Part shown: one piece after another, positions 36,142 to 47,879 of the stretch | Numbering within the stretch: position 1 is the first letter of the stretch | Layout: each line of letters begins with the position of its first letter | Assembly: GCA_038030265.1 (NCBI GenBank) | Contig: CM075941.1 | Coordinates: forward strand, 37,324,164-37,388,163 | DNA from: Corythucha ciliata | Lineage: Eukaryota > Arthropoda > Insecta > Hemiptera > Tingidae | Direction: 5' to 3' | DNA: 64,000 nt | Made by a program: the position numbers and the translations under genes | Notes under the pieces: generated by a model | Told to the model about the DNA's origin: nothing | The model's database searches: none | What the model saw: only the letters and a program-made list of their open reading frames with translations

Positions 36142-36963
36142 ATGTTCACCGAAGAACCGGAAAAACAAATTGATTTTTGGACAAAGGGATGCAACGTGTT
36201 ATGTGTTGGCGTTCGCACAAACAGGCATTTGCCCAAACACCAAGTTTGCGTAAATTGTTCGACCGTGTACGGGGCCCTTATAAGGTTCAAATTAGAGGTA
36301 AATAAAAAAATACGTTGCCTTTTGATTAACGACGATCGAGTTTAACGAATCCAACCTTAACCCTCCTCCCCCAACCTTCAATCGACACTACCTGGGTGGG
36401 GTGATTTTTTAAAACAAAAACCAATTTAAAAAATATTCGAATTACGAATTTCACCCAGGAAACGCCTAGTGGTGACATGTGCGAATTGGGCCACGCATGC
36501 CTCTCAGGCTGGGACGGTTGGCCTACCTGGCTTGCTCAATAGAGATGGATCTCGTTTTTCTGCAGAACGCTTTGAACGATTTTAAAGTAACAACAATTAG
36601 GAGTCAGCAGATTGACTTCATTTCGTGTTGAAATCGAGGCTGGTGATAAATTCAAATAATATAAATTAAGTTCAATTTTTGAGTTGAGCTGTTATCAACC
36701 TCAACGTCAAAACACAAAATTAGGTTGTAAACGGGCAATGAGGATTAAGCTGAAAGACTTCCCGTGGTTCAAGAATAAAAATATTCAAATTTACTGTTTT
36801 CTTTCCTCTTCAGACGAAGATTGGATCAAAGAGGATCAGTAAACAGCACCAGTGCGCCCCCTCGAAATACGAAAAATCATTGAAAAAACTGAGAAAATGT
36901 CGGTACAGCTTTCCTAAAGAACTTGCACCTACAGTTTCCCAGTTCAATTCGGAACCCTTCTAG
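36142..36963 (+). CDS. Unrecognised small two-exon gene, Cys/His-rich, 101 aa
   Basis: Exon 1 is 36142-36297 (52 codons, ending '..IRFKLE' at donor 'gag|gtaaat'). Exon 2 is 36814-36963 (starts 'TKIGSKRISKQ' after the strong acceptor 'tttcctcttcag', ends '..FNSEPF' stop). The join is phase 0 across a 516-bp intron. An in-frame stop at 36124 makes the ATG at 36142 the likely start. Residues 17-39 show C-x3-C-x7-H-x3-H-x2-C-x2-C spacing, which could bind zinc; the second exon is strongly basic. No signal peptide. AATAAA lies at 37131-37136. Family and function unknown; a transposon-derived gene is possible. Confidence 0.45.
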
Positions 36964-37966
36964 TTCCTTTTCCATAAATTATACGATTTTAGAGAAATAA
37001 TTTTAGGGGTATCGATTCATCTTGAGTTCGCAAAAATTAATAATTGAATTGAATAATTGAAGCCCAGGGCAGTGAAAGTCCAGGGAAAGAAGAAGAAGAT
37101 GATGAAACAAAAACAAGCTCAACCCCTGAAAATAAATTATTAAAATAATTAAAGTTATTTTATTATTTGTTTAAAGTTCAATTTTCTATATTCATAGCTC
37201 AGTCCTTTTTGATTTGACACTTCTGACCCATCAAGAGATGAAGAAATAAGAAGATACCGGACCTTTGGCAAAGTAAAATTCTAATTTGACTGGACCGATC
37301 TGTTTAAAATATGTTCAAGTATTTGGAAATCAATTTTGCTTTTATTAATTAAATAAATATCTATTTTTAAAAATCTACCACTACGACCTTTCATTATTCT
37401 TTTTTTCACCTTGCAGGAGTGTATTTTGTTTTAAAAATATTATCATACGGACTATTATTGTTTCAATAGGTAATATTTCAATTTCTAACAAAATTCACTT
37501 CCTCTTGATTTTCAAGAAAATAATGGGGGGGGGGGGCTTGTGAGTTGAGAGGTGGAGTTCACTAAGAATTGAGCTGACAGTCATTAAGAAGATAAAAGAT
37601 ACATAATTAAATCATATAAATAACATAAAATAAAATGAAACAGAAACAATTTTAATAAAACATCGTTGAAGAAAAGCATGAATGTCACGTTTCCTTGATC
37701 GTTATCTTGTCGGAAAAGAACCATAACCTTTTCACATCGTTGAAAAGCTTACCTACAAAATGAACATTTTTCCCTTGATTTAAACTTTTGTTTACAATTT
37801 GAGGATTAGGTGAAGACTAATTCAGAAAATTGTAATAAAATGCGGGTCTCTACTATAGTATCCTTCCTGAAACGGTTCCCCTCAAGTACAGTACACCAAG
37901 GTTTATTTCATACGAGATTGGACAAATTTTGAAGTAAACTGTTCTATTAATCCGTTAAGAAATAAT
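36964..37966. other. 3' flank, no further gene seen
   Basis: AT-rich non-coding sequence with an AATAAA at 37131 that may serve the gene at 36142-36963, and a G-run at 37526. Confidence 0.4.
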
Positions 37967-38040
37967 TTGTCTCTCCACAGTTTATTCCTCTTCGCCGGAA
38001 TAGGTTTTTGAGTGAAGAGGAATAAACTGTGGAGAGACAA
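37967..38040. ncRNA. Perfect 27-bp hairpin (candidate small-RNA precursor or minimal foldback)
   Basis: 37967-37993 and 38014-38040 are perfect reverse complements ('ttgtctctccacagtttatt..'), with a 20-nt loop. Stem and loop size resemble a pre-miRNA, but animal precursors usually have bulges. The perfect stem may instead mark a recent foldback or a template-switch event. Confidence 0.35.
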
Positions 38041-39169
38041 TTTATTGCTTTGGATTTATCCTTTGGACTCCACTACAACAAGGCCTATCAAACATCATGA
38101 AACTGTTCTATTTCCAATTTGGGAATACACCTGGGTCAAGGCTCTTCCTTGGACTTCAGGGCTTTCTTAACCGACGTCAAAGAGAAATTTGGTACGGACC
38201 CTGGTAATGGGCCATAATGCCGAATTTACGAAATCCCCGCGTCGAGGAAGTAAAGTTATGTCCACTCGAGCCTGCTCAGTTTATTCCACAATTCAGCATG
38301 GTCTGAGGGACTAATAAACCGAGTCACGCGCGAATCCGAACTATTTGAAAAAAAAAAATGACCTTAAACGCTCATTTTTGACCACTTTCAGGGGAAATTA
38401 TGGCCCCGCAAAGGGCGTATCGGTCGGGACCGTCTAAATTTGTGTGTTGAGCATTGTCTGAGCGACGTCTGATCTTTCATCACCCAGGAATCGAGGGGAG
38501 ATTTACTGATTTCGACTGTCGCTGTATATCGTATCAGGAATAGAGCAAAGGTAATGAGGAAGTTGCATGGGACGGAATTTGCGGATAAATTTATTTTTCC
38601 CCGTTTATTTACACTAAAATAGAAATTATGATGTGCTCCGTTCCTCAAAAAATCGTTTGCTGAAATTTTAAGAAATATTGCAAGTATTTAGACCCCCTTG
38701 ATTCTCCCCCTTTCTTGTTATGACGCAATTTAGTCTTTGGCTTCAACAAGGGCATTCACTGATTTCCCTACATGTATGTTATTAGATTTTTTCGAGCGAC
38801 AGTTTTTTGATACAAAAGTTAAGCCCCGTCTACATAAGACGCAAGGTCGCCGTCGCAGGACGCAGCGCAGAACGCAGGAAGCAAGTCCACTTCTCACTGT
38901 CTAAATAAAACGCAAGGCTCCGTCGTGCGTTGAGCCAATCATATGTCACGTTATAAAATAAAAAGTGAAAGATAAGTTCTAAACACTTTATCTTGACATT
39001 GTTAGGTTATCGTACTCGACTAATTCCAGTCAGCATTGTATTTTCACACTTTAAAGTCAATTTCATCATTTTATAGATAAGATAGCTAAAAAGTTGGAAT
39101 GTTGCACGTTATTCACCATCTGTGTTTCAGCGATGGTCTTCAAAATTCGACTGAGGGCTGAGAGAAAAA

Positions 39170-39600
39170 TAAAATAGAAGAAGGGGTCGTCAGTGGTGGC
39201 TTCATGCATTAACGAAAGAATGATGTTCGGCTGCTATGAAACATTGAGAATCGCGGATCACGAGGAGTTTTTTGAGTTACGGGGATGTGACCTTCGAAAT
39301 TCGAGGATCTTCTTGAAAGGGTGACTCCATATTCCATATCTCGAGAAGAAATGCAACAGAACTCCTTCACCAGTTGCTTTACTATTTGTGTGAACGCTTT
39401 CGTAAGTTCACCCTGGTAGCGTATATTGCATATTCATTTACTTGTACTTATAACGATTCGTTTGTAGTTATCGCAGGTGCATGGAAATACGGAAAAAAAG
39501 CAGTCCGTGGACATGGATGTTTCGAGTCGGGTACTCAACTGCTTATAAAATTACATCCCGGAAGTTTGGAAGGCAATATGCTTTGATTTACTACCAAATA
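39170..39600 (+). pseudogene. PIF/Harbinger-like transposase fragment
   Basis: Motif pieces are described under the 38828-41825 element. Several frameshifts and stops are present. Identification is by short motif resemblance only; an alignment would decide. Confidence 0.4.
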
Positions 39601-41167
39601 TTTTGTCAGTCAAGACAGGGAACGCTTTAAAATTTTTTCAGATATTCGGGTAAAATTACACAGATACCCCAGTATTTAACGTAAAAACAAATAGATCCAT
39701 AAATATAAGGTACTTAGTAACTGCATGTTTTCGTAATTGGTATACGTATAGTACTATAGTACACACCAAGTTGTTGGGGTGCTACGATCTTGTAGAAAAT
39801 AGGACCTTCCCAACCACTATCCCCCACTATTAGCCGTGTACTGAACAGTACAAAATCATCCAAATGCCGACATACATCCTGTATTTTGAGTGAATTAAAT
39901 ACATTCTTCAAACTTGTAGGTACACTTATTTGAGAATCACTAATTAATAAAAAACTAATGTTTCTTACAAGACTAGTATGACATAATAAAAAAAAAGTTT
40001 TTAATTTATGTTTATGGGGAAATCATCACTGCTAGTTCTTCAAGCACCAATGACTCTAATTTTTCCATCTTCAGGCACTCTCCCCAATGCATAATTGAAT
40101 GATTCAAAGGCAGAGCCCCAACGCGTCGTCCCTTCGTCCTCCAAATATTTTCTTGACCTCTTGTGCGGTCTGTCACTTAGTGGTGATACTACCGAATTTC
40201 TTTGTCCTTCGTGTTTTTGTGTTGCGATGCCCTCTTTGAGTACGAAAGAATGATGTTCGGCTGCTATGAAACATTGAGAATAGGAATTTGTTTTGTTTTT
40301 ACCAGGGCAATAAGCTCCCTCACTTCATCGCATCTACCAGCTTCATCTACCACCAAACAGTAGACCACTTTTTCATTTTGAAATAATACACTTTTTGATA
40401 AATCAACTTTTTAAAACAAAATCTACAAGGAAATGGCGAGCGGAGTTATTTGATTTTGATAACAGTTGCCGGGTAGAACCTCCAAACTCATGGAAGAAGA
40501 AAAAATATTGGAGAGGCCCAAAAATACCTTGAAATGAGCCGGAAATATCATTTAGTAGGCGGGGCCTATTTCACCGCAGTTGAATTCTATTGTTTCTATT
40601 AGTTCAAACTTGACGACGGCTACTCAACATCAAATGCTATTGGCAGAACGCAAGAAGTTGACGCGAAAAGTTGATATTGGCTCAACTCTGCGTTGCGTCC
40701 TGCATTCTGTGCAGCGTCCCACAACGCCAACTTAAACGTTCTATACAGGGTGTCCAATAACTAGATGCTCAGAGAAAAACCTGAGTTTGGGGCCACCATT
40801 TGGGACCAAAATGCCTATGTGACATTTTTAAAAATTAGTTTTAGTTTTCTCAGGATCGTCCATTTTACGTTATTTTGGCTTGTTACTTCTTTTTTTAGAA
40901 TGTGCTTGTTGCAAGCCTTGTAATTCTTTCAAACCCAAAACTAAGGAGCTCGTTGGAAAGAGCACAACATTTTCTTACAGAATAGCTCACTTAAATCATG
41001 ATTAAACTACATTTATTTGGCATGACAGAAGCTCAAACGGAAACAAACTTCATTTTTCGAAAATTGGGAAAATTCCGGACGTGATTTTCTAAACTTTCTT
41101 GAATTGTCGACTATAATTTTTACCGCTGTATAAACTTACTAATTTAGTGAGCTTTCCGAACTTTTGC

Positions 41168-41782
41168 GTTCGGTGTAAGAATCCTCCCGCTCGACCCAGG
41201 GAAAGGGTGTAAGAATCCTCCTAGGTTCCAGAAGTACTATCATACTATTAAATAGGTCGTCAAAACGTCGTCATCACATTACATTGCACATGCTTCAGTC
41301 AAAATAAGTCATTAATTTTAAGTCTAAAAATAGAATATCAATCAATAGGAATATCATTCAGCAACCACGTGCTGGAACTTGTGGGACATAATTTTGATGA
41401 GTGAATACAGGGTCAACTCTCCTCTCTCGAATTTGTTGATCGTGCGAGTTACCTGCCAGTTCTTTGTGATAGCTGAATTTAAATTCACCTCGAAAAATCA
41501 CAGTGCCCTCCTTACTTCCTCCTCCCTCAACCCAACGTGTAGACGGGGACGGTTCGATTGACGATACTAACTTTCTCATGTTCACCTCTTCTGACCAAAC
41601 GCTACTTCGGAGTGTGATCTTTGCTCGTGAAAACGATAAGGGAACCGGCTCACCAAAAGATAAGGATCACAACAAACATGAAAAAGACCGGAGGATTTTT
41701 ACAACGCTCCGGCCGCCAGTTCGGAGGATTTTTACATACCCGTTTTTACGATTCTGGCCCGCGGGAGGATTCTTACATGGCA
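41168..41782. repeat. Inverted 'gtaagaatcctcc' cluster
   Basis: 'gtgtaagaatcctcc' occurs twice at 41173-41222 and its inverse 'ggaggattcttaca' or 'ggaggatttttaca' three times at 41692-41780. Looks like subterminal repeats of a small element nested at the right end of the 3-kb TIR element. Confidence 0.5.
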
Positions 41783-43138
41783 CCGCGTTGCGTCCTGCGG
41801 CGGCGTCCTTGCGTCTTATGTAGACGCAACAACACTTTACAAATTTTGTTGGTTGTGTAGGTTTATCTGCAAAAACTTATTCGGGCGACCTCAACAAAAC
41901 TGCGCTGCATCATTCGGGCGATGTTGTGTGGGGTACGAAAGCTACACTCAAGCTGCTAAAGTTACTGCTACTTTTAGTTGCAGTAGTTTGTAGGCAGGGC
42001 ACGGCGCTTCAAATTTGAATTGTTGTCATGGTAACTTATAAAACAACGATAAGCACAGTATCAATTTTTCGGTTTAATGAGGAAATTTCACATTTTCCAA
42101 AAATATTTTTTTTCGATCAGGCACATCAATCCTTCCACGTAAATAAATAAATACAAATTTTAAACCCTTCAGAAATATTTTTTTATTTCTCAACAAAAGT
42201 TGGCATATTTGAAATCCCGCCAAAACGAACATTTTCCGCAACGTAATATCCCTTGCATCCTCTGTCCTTTTCACGCATCTAAATAGCTCATCTGTTTATC
42301 CTCCAGTATTTTATTATTGGAGAGCACTAGTATAAAATAAGGCAAAGAAACACAACAAACCGTTCTCCAACAGCTACATTGCAGGTGAAATTCTTTCGGA
42401 AGGCGCATATGACACAAAAATACTAGCTGGCGTGTTTGAAATGACCTAAAACTTCAAAAATCGCGAATTTATTAACAGTTGGATTATTTTACGAACGGAT
42501 CACGATTTATGCTCTATTTTAGCATAAATAAACCTTAAAAAATAGATTTATGAATAAGTTCTGACCCATGAAACTTCCTCATTATTCATGTACACCAATT
42601 TTCCGTGAAACGTGTTCGAAGGAAAAAGTCGAGTGATTATCAAAGGTGATCGCGAGTTCACCGTTCTCGCCGTCAACAATTCTTGATGGATTTGTTTGAA
42701 GATGACGAAGATGAGTGTGATTTCGAAGTACAACTTGTGCTCCAATTGCAAGGGGTCTCTTCCTAACTATTTTGAAAAAGTACTGGACCGAGGACGTTCC
42801 CTGATGTGTATTCTGAACTGCAGAAGAAGCGCTTGTTCAAGGCTTCCGATTATCACGCTCTGAACTTGGGATGACTTGTTTGATGCATTATGGAATATCT
42901 ACTGCACCATACAGAAAATTGCTTCACAGCACTAAGTAACATCCAGCAGAAAGTCATTGGACATATTATTTCAACGGTTTTGTGGCCATGAGTGTGTGAT
43001 CCAAAAGTCACCATGATTTCAGTAATTTGTTGCAATGAGTGAAAAAAGTAGTGATAAAACGCGCTGTTGCGATTAATAAAACGTCTTGATCAAGCAAAAA
43101 TTCACCCGGAAACTTTGCGAGAATGTTATGCTCTTTCA

Positions 43139-43355
43139 ATAAGGCATTGGTTGCGTTGCAAAACTCGGGGCTCGTGTTTAAGCACTGAAGTGTAGAATTA
43201 AGCGCTTACTGGAGTTTTGCAACGGTACTTTGTATCGCGATGGGACGTGTTTAAGCACTTTCACAGCGCTGAGTTAGATTGACAGTTTTGCAACCGAAAA
43301 AGATCAAGTACTCATTAAGCGCTGAACAAGTCTGGAGTTTTGCAACGCGCCCATT
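43139..43355. mobile_element. MITE (~215 bp)
   Basis: Ends 'ggttgcgttgcaaaactc' and 'ggagttttgcaacgcg' are inverted; inner 'ttaagc' and 'gtttaagcact' words repeat on both strands. Confidence 0.65.
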
Positions 43356-43521
43356 ATTTTTTTACTTAAAGTTGTGTAGAACCCAAGTTCTTTCACTCAT
43401 CACGATCGCTATGGTAACGGTGGTCATTTATAAAAATTGAAATTTTGATCCCACCAGAGTGCTTTTCCAACATTTGGTTTCAACTTTTTTTTAATAATGT
43501 GTCTGCTTCACAAACTACATG

Positions 43522-43771
43522 TAAAGCCAGCTTCACACCTATCATGCACGCTTCCGATCCGACACCGATCATGCATGTCGGATCGGAGACTGTGGAAACC
43601 CTCGTAACGGTTAGACTATATTTGGGTTGGAAAGGCAATCTGAGAGGGCTGAGAAGCGTAATAGCCGTCAATTATTCGGTATTAACGCCTATTACGGTCC
43701 CCACACCTATCAAAAAATGCATGATCGGTGTCGGATCGGAAGCGTGCATGATAGGTGTGAACTGGGCTTAA
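43522..43771. mobile_element. MITE (~250 bp), near-perfect 51-bp arms
   Basis: Arms 43525-43575 and 43718-43768 carry 'cacacctatcatgcacgctt' and its inverse, differing at a few outer positions. TAA occurs at both borders. ORFs across it come from the palindrome. Confidence 0.8.
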
Positions 43772-44007
43772 AGCAAATAAAATTACAGCTGGATTTTGGA
43801 CATTTTTCATTTTCACTGATCGAATATTTTTTTATTATTTCGATTCTTTTCTCTCCATTTTCTTTATAAAACAATTTAATTTCAACTTCAAATTCCGTCG
43901 TGTTTCATGCCCCGGTGTAAAACCCAGTTCAGCCAGAGGAACTGTAGATAGATGTCCGCCGTTAGTGAGTCGAAGGTGGAGCGCAAATTTTCAAGGTAAA
44001 AGTTCAA

Positions 44008-44252
44008 GGCGGGTTTGAAGTTATTTTGGGAACAAAATTTGGAAAATGTATACAAAGCATTTTATGTACCATTTTCTGTAGATTGGAATGAGTACTTGAA
44101 ATCCGTGCAGCACAAATAAGGCGTGAAAAAACATGCCATGAACTTGGCGAAGGCTGTTTGGAGGGAGCGAGCGTGTCTGCGTGAAACTCGCCCTCAACGT
44201 TTAGTTTGCAGAGGGGATGGAAGAAACACCATGCTCACCTGACTCTTTAGAA
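44008..44252 (+). pseudogene. Unrecognised coding-like segment with an in-frame stop
   Basis: Reads 'KFKAGLKLFWEQNLENVYKA' and 'VPFSVDWNEYLKSVQHK', then TAA, then continues 'GVKKHAMNLAKAVWRERACL'. Composition is protein-like and the frame is otherwise open. A possible upstream exon 'MSAVSESKVERKFS' with an AG|gtaaaa donor is at 43952-43998. Family not recognised; could be transposon debris. Confidence 0.25.
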
Positions 44253-44847
44253 TGCCCAGGATCTCTCGCTGTACTTGACGAAACATCGTGAAACAACACC
44301 GTTTCAATAGATAACAATAAACTTTTTTTTAGCTCAACGGAAATCTTCTTCTGTTTTAGTCTGCTTGAACCATTCATCCACTATTCATTACTACTATGTC
44401 GTGATTGACCCGATATTCATAGTTTTCATTTGGTTTAATAAACTATTATTTTATCCGTTATCCGAACCGCCAAATTTTGGGACCAAATGTCATGTGGCAC
44501 TCTGGTGGGAGCAATTTTCCCTCTAGCTTTAGTGACCACGCGTTATCAGAAGAGAAATGACTTGGTATCTATACGACTTTGATTTTACCTTTCAATCCGA
44601 TTCACCACCAGCAATTAACAATCAGTCCAAAATCTCACTACTAACGAGGACACCAAACCAAGAAGAGGAAACCTTCCTGAATTTGTAGCCAAAATCTGTT
44701 CGGTCTACTTTAAATTTTGTGTAGTTATCGTTAATTTTAAAGCTGCGTATGCATTTTGTAGCTTTTGAGTAGTATTGGAGGTTTGAAGGGTCGCCCGAAA
44801 GAACCTATGGTTGCTAATCCTTGATTTTTTTTTTTTTTTTTTTTTTA

Positions 44848-44998
44848 ATAAAGCTGGATACACACATGAGGTACTTGCCAAGTAACTTTCAAAATATTCA
44901 ATCTATTTCTAGCAATTGCCTAGAAACAAACCAGCTGAGAATTTCTAAAATGTGTTGCTCGTCCTTGGCAAGTACCGCATGTGTGTATCCGGCTTAAC
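44848..44998. mobile_element. MITE (151 bp) with 32-bp arms
   Basis: Arms 44851-44882 and 44964-44995 ('gctggatacacacatgaggt' and inverse) with TAA at both borders. The core matches 7585-7640. Confidence 0.75.
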
Positions 44999-44999
44999 G

Positions 45000-46578
45000 T
45001 TGGGTGACAGCTCATTTCTATTTCAAATACGTGAATAGTCCAGATATTTGAAAAATACAGAAATTTGAAAAAAAAAAAAAAGTGAATTCAACGCAACCAT
45101 TGCTATGGTTGCCTGGCAACTCACTAACATCAAGAAAACCTCACGATTTAAAAAATTCAGTTTGTTGTGAGAGAGATACGGAATGCTAGGCATGGGCAAA
45201 AAAAAATTAATTACGTCACACCCTTTTTTGGCGGAAAATCAAATATTGCTATTTTCAATAATTAAAAAACAGGTTTTAATTGAATTTAATTGTTTAAATC
45301 CGTATCTATCAAAAGTTAATGATGTGTTCTAACAGAAAAAAATATTTTTGGAAAATGTGCAACTTCCTCATTAGGCGAAAAAGTATTTTGTATTTTGAAG
45401 TCAAAACACAAAACACCGTTCAAAATTATGTGTATTTGTTTTTTAAATACTTTGAGGATTGTATTTTGTATTCAAATTAAATTTGTATTTAAACTGTATT
45501 TTTCATACTATTTTACTCCCCCCCCCCCCATTGGTACCGGTGGACAAGAAGTTGCATCTTTCTCTTCGTGAATACCAAGGACCGCGACTGGCAGTAGTGT
45601 TTTCAAGGTTTGCATAACCTCATGCCATTTTATTTAACAAAATAACTTCCGTGCAACCGTTTTAAAATGTTGCAAATTTTCAAGCGCTATTTCAATCCGT
45701 AGAATTATAGTCTAATGGGAAGAGACACTCAAGTCACTGGTTAATAAGATGATAATGAAAAATCTAGGGATTAAAGTTCCAAAAAAAAAAAAAAAAGCTA
45801 GCAGATGGAGCAATCTGATCAACGACAGATAATTAGTTTGTGACGAGGGAGGGGGGTTACAAGAGACTCCTCCAGGTGTCTTAAAAAGATTATTCGTTCT
45901 AACAAACCCCCCCATCTGGTTTTTAATTTTTTTCTCCATCCCCCTAGAGAAGAACCTAAGGTCGCCGACAAACGCCAACTGCTAAAAAACTGTGCAGCAT
46001 GCACGGAGTGGCTCGTATGAGGAAGGTGATGCCTTTCGTCTATCTCCCTTTTTTCTAACCCCATTTATAGGTCGGCTGGAAAAATTAAGTTATTATGAGA
46101 ATGAAGGATGTAAATGAGACGATTAATGAGGACTCGCCGGTGTGAGTTGGAGGGTTGATGGAATTCCGCATCTGGGAGTCACAAAAAATATTAATAGAGT
46201 TAAATAACTAATTGATAAATTGAAGCTGAGCGTGCTGAGAACAAAATTAATGAATTGTATCAAAAAAGTAAAGGCTGAATACACGAGCAATAAAATTTCG
46301 ATACTCACTGCGAGAGTTGAAAAAAAAAGTTTATACATACAGTTTCGGGCCTTCTCTCTGAGAGATGAGTTTTATGTAGAGCCAGTTGAAAGTTATTGTG
46401 GTACTTGTGGAATATGATATCTCATATTAGTGCAATCAGGGTGGGTTTATCAATCACTGGATATCTCATGAAATTGCTTTTCGTCGAATAACTTTACATC
46501 ACTGTTTACAAAAAGGCCCATAGCAACCAGAACTATACCAGCTTTGTCTATAGAATAAGTGCATTGATAAACGCACCC
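45000..46578. other. No gene seen
   Basis: AT-rich, with low-complexity 'tgtattttg' repeats at 45380-45510 and C, A and T runs. Open frames lack support. Confidence 0.4.
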
Positions 46579-46802
46579 TTAGGGCCTGCTCACACGAGCC
46601 ACTAACGCGTGGCTGGCTGCGGCAGACACTAACGCGCCACTTTTAGAAATACATTGCCTTCAATGGGAGCCACTCTCGCACCACAAACGCGTGGAAGTGG
46701 CTCGTGAGAACGCTCCCGTTGAAGGCAACGTATTTTCAAAGTGGCGTGTTAGTGTCTGTCACAGCCAGCCACGCGTTAGTGGCTCGTGTGAACGTACCCT
46801 AA
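46579..46802. mobile_element. Palindromic MITE (~224 bp)
   Basis: Nearly the whole length folds: left 'cacgagccactaacgcgtgg' pairs with right 'ccacgcgttagtggctcgtg', and the inner arm 'attgccttcaa' pairs with 'ttgaaggcaa'. TTA/TAA at the borders. Confidence 0.8.
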
Positions 46803-46810
46803 GGCCGGCC

Positions 46811-46907
46811 TAAGGCCCGTTCACAAGCTCAAAATGAAATCGAAGCATTTCGATAGGTTGCATTGACACCACACAACACAAACATAGAGCTCGTGAACGG
46901 GCCATAA
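46811..46907. mobile_element. Small MITE (~97 bp)
   Basis: 'ggcccgttcacaagctc' and 'gagctcgtgaacgggcc' are inverted, with TAA on both sides. It abuts the palindromic MITE at 46579-46802. Confidence 0.7.
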
Positions 46908-47099
46908 ACGCCTTAATGTAAAGGGATGAACAAGTTTATTCTGCAAGAAGTCTCGTAATTTTATTGCTCGATCATTCGAGCTTTATAGGCCCCGTCCTGT
47001 ACGTGAGCCCGTATATCCGATGAGTATACGAAGCCATTTGAGCGTTAAGCGTCTCGAGCGTTCACAGCGTAAAACGCATGTAGTGTCCTATTTAACCGT

Positions 47100-47575
47100 T
47101 TTCGAAAATGACACGGCTTTTAAGACTGATGGTTTATGCGATGCCAGTAAGCGCGCCAGTGACCGTGATCCAGTAGCTGGCGCCAGTTGGCTGGCCCAAT
47201 TTTAAGCATCTGTTGGTGCCATTCCCGTGCCAGTTTAGTCAAAAAATGCCGCGCCAGTCTACTTGCACCGGGAGTAGCCAGTGACCGTTCCACTGCCTCT
47301 CCCACCCCTCAAAAATGAACTGGCACCGTGTGAACGACGTTTTCATCTTCCAGTACAGCATTCACATATCAAATCAGTCAGTTTATGTTCGTTATCTGAT
47401 ACCCTATATCGTTTTGAACTCTGATGACTGGTACCAGTAACTTGAATCGTCTAAACAGTACTGACTCACAGTCACTGGCGCCAATCGAAAGGCTCCAATA
47501 ACTAGTGCCAGTCGACTGGTTCGCTTACTGGTATATCACTGTACTGTAAACCAGCCTTTACAAACATCAAAGTCG
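47100..47575. mobile_element. Degenerate MITE rich in 'ccagt' words
   Basis: Left 'gatgccagtaagcg..ccagtgac' and right 'cgcttactggtat' are inverted. The interior is full of 'ctggcgcca' and 'actggc' words. Ends not sharply defined. Confidence 0.45.
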
Positions 47576-47848
47576 CTCTAGCCGCTAAAACTGCGTGTAC
47601 TGTGTGTGCGCGAACTGGGCGAAGTGTCAGTTTGGGCGCGCATATAGTCAGCTGAGTCATCAGTTCTGTCATTTTGGGGTGGGAATAGTCAGTATTTAGC
47701 TTATTTTAGGGTATCGCAAGTCAATGAAGCCGAAGGCGCGAATGGTTGCACATGAGCCATGTTTGGCGCGCGAATGGTCGAATTAGGCTGTTTCATGGCG
47801 GAAGTTACGCAATTTTTCCAGGCATTTTCAGGTCGCACGAACCGTAAT

Positions 47849-47879
<31 letters not shown>

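Larger units (their letters stand above)
38828..41825. mobile_element. 3-kb TIR element with PIF/Harbinger-like transposase relic
   Basis: Outer inverted repeats at 38828-38868 and 41785-41825 match over 41 bp with four mismatches ('gtctacataagacgcaagg'). A further related, inverted block lies at 40655-40735, so the structure is composite. Coding relics on the plus strand at 39170-39600 include 'RQWWLHALTKE', 'DHEEFF', 'FEDLLERVTPY' and 'IPEVWKAI', spread over frames. These resemble the N-terminal part of PIF/Harbinger transposases. A 40-bp exact direct repeat (39212-39251 and 40242-40281) shows internal duplication. No intact ORF. Confidence 0.5.
42075..45373. mobile_element. Possible TIR element (~3.3 kb) with nested MITEs
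   Basis: Inverted blocks 42075-42112 and 45336-45373 agree over most of 38 bp, including 'acattttccaaaaatatttt'. The same terminal words occur inverted around 61071-61519. Inside, a plus-strand acidic frame 'LFEDDEDECDFEVQL' at about 42690-42735 and nearby broken frames may be transposase debris. MITEs at 43139, 43522 and 44848 are nested within. Confidence 0.4.

Noticed and set aside
43445..43771. 108-codon plus frame with repeated 'HASDPTPIMH' units
   Set aside because: Arises from the inverted arms of the MITE at 43522-43771.
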